Part shown: positions 10,701-18,800 of the stretch, piece by piece
Layout of the letters: each line of letters begins with the position of its first letter
How positions within the stretch are numbered: the first letter of the stretch is position 1
Source: Lottia gigantea
Lineage: Eukaryota > Mollusca > Gastropoda > Lottiidae
Length of the DNA stretch: 64,000 bases
Assembly (NCBI RefSeq): GCF_000327385.1
Contig: NW_008708846.1
Location: forward strand, 1,961,308-2,025,307
Reading direction: 5' to 3'
Position numbers and translations under genes: made by a program
The notes under the pieces: model-generated
Databases searched by the model: none
What the model was told of the DNA's origin: nothing
Seen by the model: only the letters and a program-made list of their open reading frames with translations

Positions 10701-13561
10701 CTTTAGAACCAGGTACAGCATACCAGTAAGTACAGAGTTACACCTGCTGATATGCAATCGTTTATTATATATTATTCAGATATTTCAGCCTACTTACAAT
10801 TAAACTTTCTTTACTTTACTTTTTTACTAGCTTTTGTTCTTAATATAGCCACTTCAGATAGGGTCTAACGACAGCCCACCCAAAAATATCTCGTTCAAGA
10901 GGACAATCGTTAGACCCTAACTGAAGTGGCTACATTAAATATAAAAGCTAATAAAAACGGAACGAAAGTTTAATGTAATGTTAATCAGACTGCAGATATT
11001 TGTAGAGCTTACTTAATATCGGTCACTTATTGTTATTGGTACACAATACTCGTGCAAAGTGGTGTTCGCTTACAAGGCGTCAATTAATGGGATACTCCCA
11101 CTTAGAATGGACATAAAATTTAAGGTCTCAAATTTGGTGAACAAGTGTATATATTCATCAGTTGGACTTGACTAATTTTATTGAAACATTTATTGCATTT
11201 ATTGGATTATAGGGGGATTTTGTTGTATATTTATGTCACCAGGTTAGTCCACTGATGAAGAAAGACTCATCTTGACAAAGTTTAAAAATTTATTTTTTGG
11301 TCCACCTAAGCGGTAGTATACCTTTAAGCAAGGATGCTGAGAGATTGGATAGTTTGCCTACCTTATACTCCAATTTCACCAAGAAGTGTTTTTTCAATCG
11401 ATTGAATCCAGAGCAATGGATCATGACGGCGGGACGAACAGGGCATCCTAAATTTGCTTTTAAGGCCGATCATTTCAGTTCACAGGGGAGCGGATACCGA
11501 AAAAGTGATCGGCTAAAAGGATAATTAGAGTTCAATAGATGCTATATATGTAATTATACTGAAAATGCTTTTAAAATGTATTATTCAGAAATATAAGACG
11601 TATTTATAACTCCTTTATGAGCTGACCTCATCAGAAAATGTATGAAGATTTCATGTAACTGTCCTTTCTCAAAAGCCTCGTATTTTCTATTTCTAGAGCG
11701 ATTGCGTTTTCGTGTACCAGTGTTGGGTGTTCATATACATATCTAGGAGGTTCGGGTTGGTATAGAACGCAAGGTAAGTGTGATCATACAGCATCTTGAC
11801 GTGGTCTTTATTGACAGACTGTTCAGCGGACATGAGCCAAGGAAAACTGCACATAGACACAGTTGCGTTTATAGGAAACATCAGGTGAGGGGAGCGAGCA
11901 GGGTCCACAAAATATTCCAGGTGGGCCACGGGCCATCCTTTCACTATGTAAAATAAGAGTGAAATAAAAAATTTAGTTTGGTTTTAGAAATGGAGCTTTA
12001 TTTCTAGAATTTACTTCACTGGCAATTCAAAATTCACCAAAGCCGCCGCAAACTTCATGACCGCCGGCAAGCTCATGTCAGTTAGACTAAATTCAATGGT
12101 TTAAGAGATTGTCCAGCATGCTAACGGTTTATAGCAGAAGTTGAAAACGATTCTGGGAGACTAATGGTCGCCCAAACTTCCAATCACTGGTGGCGTTATC
12201 CACCTGGAACTGGTGGTGCAAACAGGGGGAAGATCGACTTAATGAAATGGGACCATTTTATTCAGCGCATTCTAACACATTTTATGCAAAAACGGGAAAC
12301 GGGATTTTGAAATCTCTTAGAAATGAAGTGGGGATAGGCTATAAACTACTTTTCTTGGGGTGCATTGGCGCTGCCATTGCTTATTGCAGTTCAGTTCCCA
12401 CTTTATGCGACCAAGAAATGTTATATACAACAAAAGGTATTGAGACTGGACAGATATGGCTTTATTCCTCCTGGACTTCGTCTATCTGTAATCTTACAAG
12501 GTGAACAAGAAAATCATCTGAATTAGAAAATTGTTTTATATATTTCAGATAAAGATAGAACGATACCAATTGTGGCAGGTATTTTGGGTACAGTGGCTGG
12601 TCTGATTCTGATTGGTGTTGTCATTGTCTTATATAAAAAGTAAGTGTATAAAGCACATGAACAATTTAAATCAGATCAATTGTTCTAAAGAAAAACAGGG
12701 TGGGTGATTCTACACTGTTGGATTGTTTATGAACTAGATGTTGATCTCTTCATATTTCAATTTTCACATTTTGTACTTTTTTTTATACCATTGTGATTTA
12801 TATTTACAGAGGAAAACTACCATGTTCCAGTAAACAGCGTCCCTATTCGGTGACTCAAACGGAACGTAAGTAAAAATAAACTAGATGCAGTGGAATAAAT
12901 GCATATATTACAATCTGAACATTCATTAACCTGGATATTCTCTTTGAAATAATGGCAATAAGTTTCTGGTAACAAAACAAATAACAGGACTGGTAGTACA
13001 ATACTGTTGCAACTCTGTCCATTTACAATTTGATTCAAATGCATATCTAAATGATTCGTTCCGTGAGTTGTTTTCTGTTTGTGATTCCACTGGTTTGCCA
13101 TCCACCTGAAGGACGAGGCTATTTAATTCGGTTTACGAATGAAACGTTTTATTTATTATTGCTCAACACTGACATGTAATATTTCCAATTTTTAGTTTGT
13201 TGACAATTCGACTGAACATAACTGAAGAAAGAAAATCCTCTAATCATGAATGGCAAGTGTAGAGTAAAATCTATCACATGTAAATTTTCATTTTAATATG
13301 ATTTTTCTTTCCATTTAATTCTCTCTTTTCCAACTTTATGTTAAAGATTTTGACGTTTGTGACGTTTGTTTTACAGTGTTTAGCCAATGAATCAAGCTAG
13401 CCAATGAATCAAGCTAACCGGCTAAATCACAATTAGTTTGTCTTAAAAAATGTATGGTCTTTGTTTATCACATTTTCTAACTGGACAATAATTAATGATT
13501 AGATTTTAAATTCATTTTGATATTTATGAAGACTGTTTGTTTTTCAGACGTGAAGATGTGA
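4544..13561 (+). CDS. FN3/EB-module single-pass receptor, receptor-phosphatase-like ectodomain (5' partial, 13 exons)
   Basis: The exons are 4544-4700, 5853-6035, 6818-6955, 7263-7399, 7845-7964, 8784-8847, 9300-9476, 10030-10149, 10629-10725, 11697-11773, 12549-12639, 12810-12865 and 13548-13561. Every junction has AG/GT signals and matching phase, and the sum is 1431 nt, giving 476 residues plus stop. In order the protein has an EB/EGF-like cysteine module (residues about 1-52), FN3-type sequence (about 53-160 and 160-270), and a membrane-proximal region (about 267-423). That region contains ICNGPLEPGTAY, the motif seen near the membrane in type III receptor tyrosine phosphatases. A helix, IPIVAGILGTVAGLILIGVV, spans about 428-449, followed by a tail of about 27 residues. 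No phosphatase domain lies between the tail and the next gene at 15802. The start and signal peptide are upstream of 4544 and were not found. Likely role: cell-surface adhesion or ligand binding (inference). The last exon is the least certain. Confidence 0.72.
5022..5538 (-). repeat. TATACGCCCAC-family element, inverted, with 162-bp-type units
   Basis: Lies in intron 1 of the visible receptor gene. Its ends are agatagcttgcca (left) and gtgggcgtata (right), the reverse complement of the family's termini. Inside are two to three units of the sequence that forms the array at 1-1030, in the opposite orientation. Confidence 0.7.
5572..5660 (+). repeat. Fragment of the AGGGACAGATGC repeat family
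   Basis: The phrase catgtgtgtccagaattat and its flanks match 36790-36860 and 20055-20130. Confidence 0.55.
5853..6035 (+). CDS. Receptor exon: first half of FN3 domain 1
   Basis: The exon is phase 1 to phase 1. It begins DPVPPSKVEIVDQTATNLTV and contains the FN3 tryptophan in TVTWTKPAEYPG and the core strand VYFIYIF. The acceptor is tttcctag and the donor is caacg|gtaga. Confidence 0.78.
6053..6800 (+). repeat. Two decayed TATACGCCCAC-family pieces
   Basis: 6100-6250 contains ttttgatccgattttaatta and related phrases, and 6500-6780 contains attgtcgtcgcacccctat, ctgtccgtcac and gacgcattagagactag. Both match the 5' part of the copy at 29676. They sit in the intron between the two halves of FN3 domain 1. 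Confidence 0.5.
6818..6955 (+). CDS. Receptor exon: second half of FN3 domain 1
   Basis: The exon is phase 1 to phase 1, with acceptor tttttacag and donor gctc|gtaag. The reading contains GYWTYRAAVRVFLLND, which fits the YxxxVRV strand of an FN3 fold, followed by potential N-glycosylation sites. Confidence 0.75.
7263..7399 (+). CDS. Receptor exon: FN3 domain 2, first half
   Basis: The exon is phase 1 to phase 0. It encodes FRVLIVGFNRSDAKVRWRC and NGIITNYTVEIKLN, the W and Y strands of an FN3 domain. The donor is aat|gtaag. Confidence 0.75.
7845..7964 (+). CDS. Receptor exon: FN3 domain 2, second half
   Basis: The exon is phase 0 to phase 0. It encodes about 40 residues ending in KPGSVYTFTI, the typical last strands of an FN3 domain (L/I-x-P-x-x-x-Y-x-F/V). 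The acceptor is tatactag and the donor is cata|gtaagt. Confidence 0.75.
8130..8290 (+). repeat. GGAGGGGCAAGTAATATATCC repeat, copy 1
   Basis: Shares ttgttcggaggggcaagtaa with 33431-33460 (same strand) and with 57470-57515 (opposite strand). Family unknown. Confidence 0.55.
8350..8457. repeat. Solo Penelope-like tail between 12-bp inverted repeats
   Basis: The 60 bp at 8387-8446 is nearly identical to the 76-bp repeat at the end of the - strand Penelope-like element (45508-45660). It is flanked by agcgctaggat on the left and atcctagcgct on the right. Confidence 0.6.
8784..8847 (+). CDS. Receptor exon: end of FN3 domain 2 and linker
   Basis: The exon is phase 0 to phase 1. It encodes the short acidic stretch RANNEDYLGKKFVEEYTAEE that links FN3 domain 2 to the membrane-proximal region. 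The acceptor is ttcaatcag and the donor is gcta|gtaag. Confidence 0.7.
9300..9476 (+). CDS. Receptor exon: membrane-proximal domain, first part
   Basis: The exon is phase 1 to phase 1. It contains several cysteines and the phrase DESNGAITYSALIICHF, which resembles the NGxIxxYxVxV segment at the start of the last extracellular domain in receptor-type phosphatases. Confidence 0.72.
9681..9800 (+). repeat. Half copy of the AGGGATTGTAAAGAGG hairpin MITE
   Basis: Starts after TTAA at 9677-9680 and contains cagacgtctgtggtttctgc and ccactaaaactaagtgt, the left arm of the family described at 23368. Confidence 0.55.
10030..10149 (+). CDS. Receptor exon: membrane-proximal domain, middle part
   Basis: The exon is phase 1 to phase 1. 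It encodes TWKQAKEADFNSPFLVTKGD followed by WIKLSND, like the SPYxVTxxxW segment that precedes the CNGPL motif in receptor phosphatases. The donor is cgg|gtaag. Confidence 0.72.
10629..10725 (+). CDS. Receptor exon: CNGPL motif
   Basis: The exon is phase 1 to phase 2. It encodes EEICNGPLEPGTAY, the clearest family signature in the gene, found at the equivalent position in receptor tyrosine phosphatases. The donor is cca|gtaag. Confidence 0.75.
10803..10972. repeat. Foldback element, about 65-bp arms
   Basis: The arms actttctttactttac...agggtctaacga and tcgttagaccctaactgaag...cgaaagt are inverted copies around a short loop of about 35 bp. It lies 78 bp downstream of the CNGPL exon. Confidence 0.7.
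11065..11328. repeat. TTAA-flanked MITE with GGTAGTATACCT end
   Basis: The right end ctaagcggtagtatacct is followed by TTAA at 11325-11328 and matches the ends of 51046-51336. The phrase tttattggattatag(a/g)gg is shared with 38865 and, inverted, with 51150. Confidence 0.5.
11697..11773 (+). CDS. Receptor exon: last extracellular strand
   Basis: The exon is phase 2 to phase 1. Joined to the previous exon it reads AYQAIAFSCTSVGCSYTYLG, a plausible continuation (Y-x-x-x-x-x-x-C-T-x-x-G-C). The donor is caag|gtaagt. Confidence 0.62.
12549..12639 (+). CDS. Receptor exon: transmembrane helix
   Basis: The exon is phase 1 to phase 2. It encodes a continuous hydrophobic segment rich in small residues (AGILGTVAGLILIGVVIVLY) followed by lysines as a stop-transfer signal. 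The acceptor is tatttcag and the donor is aaaa|gtaag. Confidence 0.8.
12810..12865 (+). CDS. Receptor exon: cytoplasmic tail
   Basis: The exon is phase 2 to phase 1. It encodes GKLPCSSKQRPYSVTQTE, a short basic then polar cytoplasmic stretch. The acceptor is atttacag and the donor is gaac|gtaag. Confidence 0.65.
13548..13561 (+). CDS. Receptor terminal exon (HVKM stop)
   Basis: This exon was chosen because the acceptor tgtttttcag and phase 1 give HVKM and a stop at 13559-13561. Acceptors near 13195 and 13377 would also give a stop within a few codons. The tail is therefore short whichever one is used, but the exact terminal exon is uncertain. Confidence 0.4.
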
Positions 13562-13659
13562 TATGATAATAATTCAATCTGAGTACACCTATCTTAAATT
13601 GTGTAACTAACCAATATTTCAAAATAGCATCTCTTTTGTTTGATAATCTGTAAACGTAA

Positions 13660-14290
13660 TAGCAGTATGCAAAACAGAATGTGAAAATATAATCTTTACT
13701 GTGAACATGAAAGTGAAAATGTAATCTTTAATGTGAACATGAAAGTGAAAATGTAATCTTTAATGTGAACATGAATGTGCAAATGTAATCTTAAATGTGA
13801 ACATGAANNNNNNNNNNNNNNNNNNNNNNNNNNNNNNNNNNNNNNNNNNNNNNNNNNNNNNNNNNNNNNNNNNNNNNNNNNNNNNNNNNNNNNNNNNNNN
13901 NNNNNNNNNNNNNNNNNNNNNNNNNNNNNNNNNNNNNNNNNNNNNNNNNNNNNNNNNNNNNNNNNNNNNNNNNNNNNNNNNNNNNNNNNNNNNNNNNNNN
14001 NNNNNNNNNNNNNNNNNNNNNNNNNNNNNNNNNNNNNNNNNNNNNNNNNNNNNNNNNNNNNNNNNNNNNNNNNNNNNNNNNNNNNNNNNNGTGAAAATGT
14101 AATCTTTAATGTGAAAGTGTAATCTTTAATGTGAAAATGTAATCTTTAATGTGAAAGTGTAATCTTTAATGTAAAAATGTCATCTTTAATGTAAAAATGT
14201 TTTCTTTAATGTAAAAATGTAATCTTTAATGTGAAAATGTAATCTTTAATGTGGAAATGTTATCTTTAATGTGACAATGTAATCTTTCAA
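13660..14290 (+). repeat. 20/32-bp minisatellite interrupted by a gap
   Basis: The unit gtgaaaatgtaatctttaat repeats about ten times after the gap (14091-14290). A longer form with gtgaacatgaaa occurs before it. It lies downstream of the receptor gene. Confidence 0.85.
13808..14090. other. Assembly gap, 283 N
   Basis: A run of N inside the minisatellite. The array is probably longer in the genome than shown. Confidence 0.99.
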
Positions 14291-14389
14291 AATTTTAAAT
14301 GATCTTCAGTGTGAATATTTGAATTTATTATGAAATCTAGAGCTCAGGAGACATTATTGTTTTGTTAATATGTAGTTTTTGTATAAAAG

Positions 14390-15250
14390 CTAATATGTAT
14401 TGATATATTTTTTTCAAGGAGAAATTAAATTATTATTTTGTATCAACTTAAGATAATATGGTCAAAGGTACTGGTACAGAGTTTGCCTCAATTTAAAGTT
14501 ATATATCTGAAATCTAACTAAGTGGTAAGCTTTGCACTTTAAAAAGTCTCGTTTATGATATTCAACTGATAATACCGGCTGCGTTCGGTGTAACAGTTGT
14601 GAACCTGTGGAACTGTGAGATGCCCGTGGGAGAAAGTTGTAAGTGCTTCACATGAATCGAAATGCAGATGTAACATGTGCCAGGGTTCTGTATAAATATA
14701 AAAACCACCTGATACCTACAGAGAATTCAGTTGCTTTGTGACGAAAGCGATTATGGCACGTCTTACATCCCCGACAACGTACTCAAGTAATTGCCAATGC
14801 TTTTAACTGTCGTGACAGAGCCATTGAAAGACTTCGGATTCGTTACAACAACACCACAAACAACACTAATGGTTGTGCACAAAGTTGTCGCCAAAAAATG
14901 TTTACTGTACGGTGTACCGCAGGGATGCGTATTTGGCCCTGTTTTATTTAGCATGTGCACCACTCCACTCTGCAAGATAGTTCACAGGCATCTCTTTTAA
15001 ACCCTCTGTAAATAATAGTTGTAAATCCAAGATTGAATGTTGCATTGAAGATATTCGATTTTGAATGAATAATACTTTGCTTAAACTGAACGATGATAAA
15101 ACAGAAAATATTTTTCTTGGATCAAATAATCTTGTATCGAAAGTAAACCAAAATGTATCTTTATCTGTGTGACTCATGTTATATCCCCAGTTCTATCTGC
15201 TAGAAATATTGGGGAGTTATATTCGATTACCCTTTGACCTTGGAACCTCA
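14390..15250 (+). mobile_element. Composite repeat with LINE fragment, copy 2
   Basis: Same layout as 1182-2040, starting taatatgtattgatat. The RT pieces are LLYGVPQGCVFGPVLFSMCT and LNDDKTENIFLGSNNLVSK. It continues further than copy 1, to ARNIGxxFDS-like and LEPHVNNVCKL sequence at about 15200-15265. It lies between the receptor and TMEM39 genes. Confidence 0.72.
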
Positions 15251-15265
15251 TGTAAATAATGTTTG

Positions 15266-15654
15266 TAAATTGTGTTATTTTAACCTTGATTTTAATCTTG
15301 ATTCTAAATTCTTATCAACATTATCAATTCAAATTGACATTTGTTAACAAAAATCATAATTTGTACTGAAAATGAACATTCTTCGATAAACATTCGGTTT
15401 TCCAATGATTATTGAATTAATAGAATTTTTGCCAAAAATATACTTAATTACAAATCTAGCTCAACATAATATCTTCAAATGCAAAACGTCAAACACAAAA
15501 CTCTACCAACAAATGTTCAAATACAAATGTTCAATAACAACTCTCGCTCAACATATTAATGGTTTATCGACTTTGAATCCTACCAATAGAGTTAAATACC
15601 ATGATCTTACAACAGGATAAGGTCAATTCTTATGGGCAGTTGAGCGTTAAAGAA
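15266..15654. other. AT-rich intergenic stretch
   Basis: No gene or repeat recognised between the LINE fragment and the TMEM39 promoter. Confidence 0.4.
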
Positions 15655-15720
15655 TACGCGAACCTTCGATACGCATGCGTGTTATTTATTATACATCCGG
15701 TTGTCTCTGAATAATAAGTC
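15655..15720 (+). promoter_or_regulatory. Likely TMEM39 core promoter elements (NRF1-like and ETS-like)
   Basis: About 120 bp upstream of the TMEM39 start codon there is ACGCATGCGT (15671-15680), close to the NRF1 palindrome GCGCATGCGC. It is followed by CATCCGGTT, an ETS-type GGAT core on the reverse strand. This pair is common in TATA-less promoters of housekeeping genes. The match is by eye only, and the transcription start is unknown. Confidence 0.35.
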
Positions 15721-15801
15721 CTACTTACTTGTATTTTAGTCAAATATGGGTTGAATATTCCACTATTTGCTGGAATAACAATTGAAGCCTATTAATACAA
15801 G

Positions 15802-15887
15802 ATGCCAGGGGGAAGGAGAATACTATCACGTATTCAATCTGCTAATTCATACACATCTTCTATACATAAATCATCTGGAAGTGGAAG
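15802..15887 (+). CDS. TMEM39A: TMEM39 exon 1
   Basis: Encodes MPGGRRILSRIQSANSYTSS and a serine-rich continuation to residue 28. The start codon fits the family's MPGGRR beginning. Donor gtggaag|gttt, phase 2. Confidence 0.88.
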
Positions 15888-18800
15888 GTTTGAAATGCTC
15901 AGACACCTGTCAAATCCCTTGCTTGACTTGAAGTTTGAACCCTGAAAATGAAACACATCTGTCAAATTTCAAATCTACACACTGTCACTGTTCTAACGTA
16001 TAAGCATTGGCATTTTTCTACATCTAGTTAGATCAAATGTTCTGGGATTGTCAGAATATTACTTTTTTCCCTTTGAAATAACAAATGAAATAGCCACCTC
16101 AGCTTTTGTTTCCTCTTATTCTTATTTATAATTATAGACAGACTTCTACAATGTAGCTAGTCAAATACTATTAATGAATGCTAACGCTAGAATGACCTTG
16201 CATTATGTATTGTTGTTTATATTTTTAGCAACACAAAGGCATTCTAAGACCAACAGTGCTATTTAGAAGCAGATATTCCAATTCTCATGAAAAAGATTGA
16301 TGAAATTCAATATACCAACGAACTTGCGATGACAGTAGCTATGATTGAGCAAACCACTTAATCCCCAAATACTTAAAATTGCTATTTTTAAAACTGCCCA
16401 CAACTCGAAATCTTTTGAATTTGCAGACTTTCAAAAAAACTACAAATTTCCATTTAACAAAATTGAAGTGCCCCAAATTTCAGGACTTTTGAACTATGAA
16501 AATCTATGAAGCAAAACCAGTGATTATTCTTGTACAGTTGTTAATTGAACGTTATCATGGTTACAGAGGTTTGCTTGTGCAACATTTAAGATACATATAT
16601 AAAAATTACTTGTCTCTTTCAGTCATGCAGAAGAAAGAGATCCAAATGTTGTTCCATTAGCATCGATGGTGGTTTTACCAAAACATGCACAGCTACCTGA
16701 AATACCAGGAGATGGGAATCTATATTTTGAGTCAATGTTATATATTTTTGGCATAATAGTCATGTTTCTTCAGTATATCAACCTTTATAAAACAGTATGG
16801 TGGTTACCTCATTCCCACTCTAATTATGCTTTAGTAAGTTTGATTGTCATATTATTCATTACTACTGTACTTATGAAATTATTCAAAGGGAACCTTTATT
16901 GCTGCTGTCCTAGCAAAATTTCCCACATTACATGGTCTTGCCCCTTTTCATAAGGTGCAGAACAATAGGACATTAAACTTCATTAATTTCATTTCATTTA
17001 TAATGAATTACAAATCACTGTGACACAAGAATTTTGGGTCATTCCATGTCAAATCACCCCCAAAAAAGTAAAAAGTAAACCGTACCCCCTTTGATTTTGC
17101 TGAAATTTGGTTTATATGTTTATTTTGGCTGAAAAAGCTGATATTCAAAATTTTAGCTTCATCGGACAAACGGTTCCAGAGATATACGGTTTACCTCATT
17201 GGGTGATTTGACATGGAATGACCCTCTTCAAAGCATCCTTAAACATGCTTAAACTTCATTAGCTTGTGAATCAAATAGTCGGATTTGTGTAAGTTGTTTT
17301 ATGATATAGGTAACAATTTTTTTTTCATTGAAATTGTTAAAAACTTTTTATGACAGTGGATGCTAATCACTTCTATCAACTATATTACCAAATATCACAG
17401 TTACAAAGTTATGAGTAAATATATATAAAATCTTTGAAGATAAAATGTTAATTTTTATCCCATTACACCATATCGTGATATATACTGTATCGTGACCCTT
17501 GTATCGCGAATTGTATCGTATTGTGACATGATTGACCATACCCAGCACTACCGGGTATATCCACATTCACAAATTCCAATTTCAACATTTTTATACGCCC
17601 ACATCTCTGTGTGTGGACGTATATTGTCGGCACCCCTGTCCGTCAGTCCGTGCGTCAACATTCAACCGATTTTGATGAAACTGTTATAGGACCTAAATTG
17701 AAAGATTTGAGAAAGTTTAGTTTACTTCTGATTAGATTTAAGGCTTTAGGCCTCTTACGTCAGTTTTGAGGAGTTATCGCCCTTTAACCTCTATTAATTG
17801 CAATCAATTGCTCGTAAACACTCTAAAAACTAGATTTTTTGATGAAATCAAATGAAATTCGGTATGTGTATACATATTCATAACGCGAAGACCAAGTTCG
17901 AATTTGAGCTATTTTCGACCGTTAGAAGTTATTGCCCTTGCCCCAAAATCTTGAATATTTACCATCCGCATGCCATGGTGGGCGTATATAGCTGTGGTCC
18001 ACTATCTTTATATTTCTATCACTTTTTGTTGCAGAATTTCTACCTTATTGATCCGAACTTAGTATCTTTCCTGGCTATTATAATGTGTAGAAGAGTTGTT
18101 GCATGTTTTTTACAAGAGGTATGTATGTTTGGAAAAGCATTGAGAGGCCTGTGACCAGTGAATTCTAGGGCTGCAACGATTAACCGTTGAATCGATGAAC
18201 CGCGATTGGTTCTTTCTTATCGATGCATTGCGAAAGAAAAAAATAATCGCGATACATCGGCCCGATTCTCATAAATATAATAAACTCCCTTTAATGACTT
18301 ATAGCACTGAATCCATGGTATTTTAGAAATTGTGTCATGTTCAAATGTTAAAAAGTTGCTTTCACGTATTAATTTGTCTTGAGCATTTTTAATTTTTGTT
18401 CCAAACGATAAAAAGAGAACATATTAATATGCCAAGTGGAAGATAAACGCATGGGATCTGATAAAAACGTTTTCTTTTTCCAACGTAATATGTGATTGCA
18501 TAGTCATGAAATAATTCCAATTAAGATATTTGCCAATGGTTTGGTATTTTATTTATTTTTTTGAAGAAATTTGTTAGTCCTTGTGTGTAACAAATGATAA
18601 AAAGTAAATTTTGTACTTCTATGCGTGCCAAAATAATATAAACTGTGTTAAAATGTTATTTATTATCAGTTTTCTTTTTCATTCCCTTTTAATCAAAGAA
18701 TCGCGATTTATTATCGCAATAAATCGTATCGTTAAACGAGTATGGTTCAGTGTATCGGATCACCACTTTAGGAATTGTTGCAGCCCTAGTGAATTCCATA

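Noticed and set aside
13195-13390. Alternative receptor terminal exons
   Set aside because: Acceptors near 13195 and 13377 also give quick stops (LC and LFSQ). 13548 was preferred for its stronger acceptor, but the evidence is thin.
13775-14122. Open frames across the gap
   Set aside because: Mostly N; the flanks are minisatellite.
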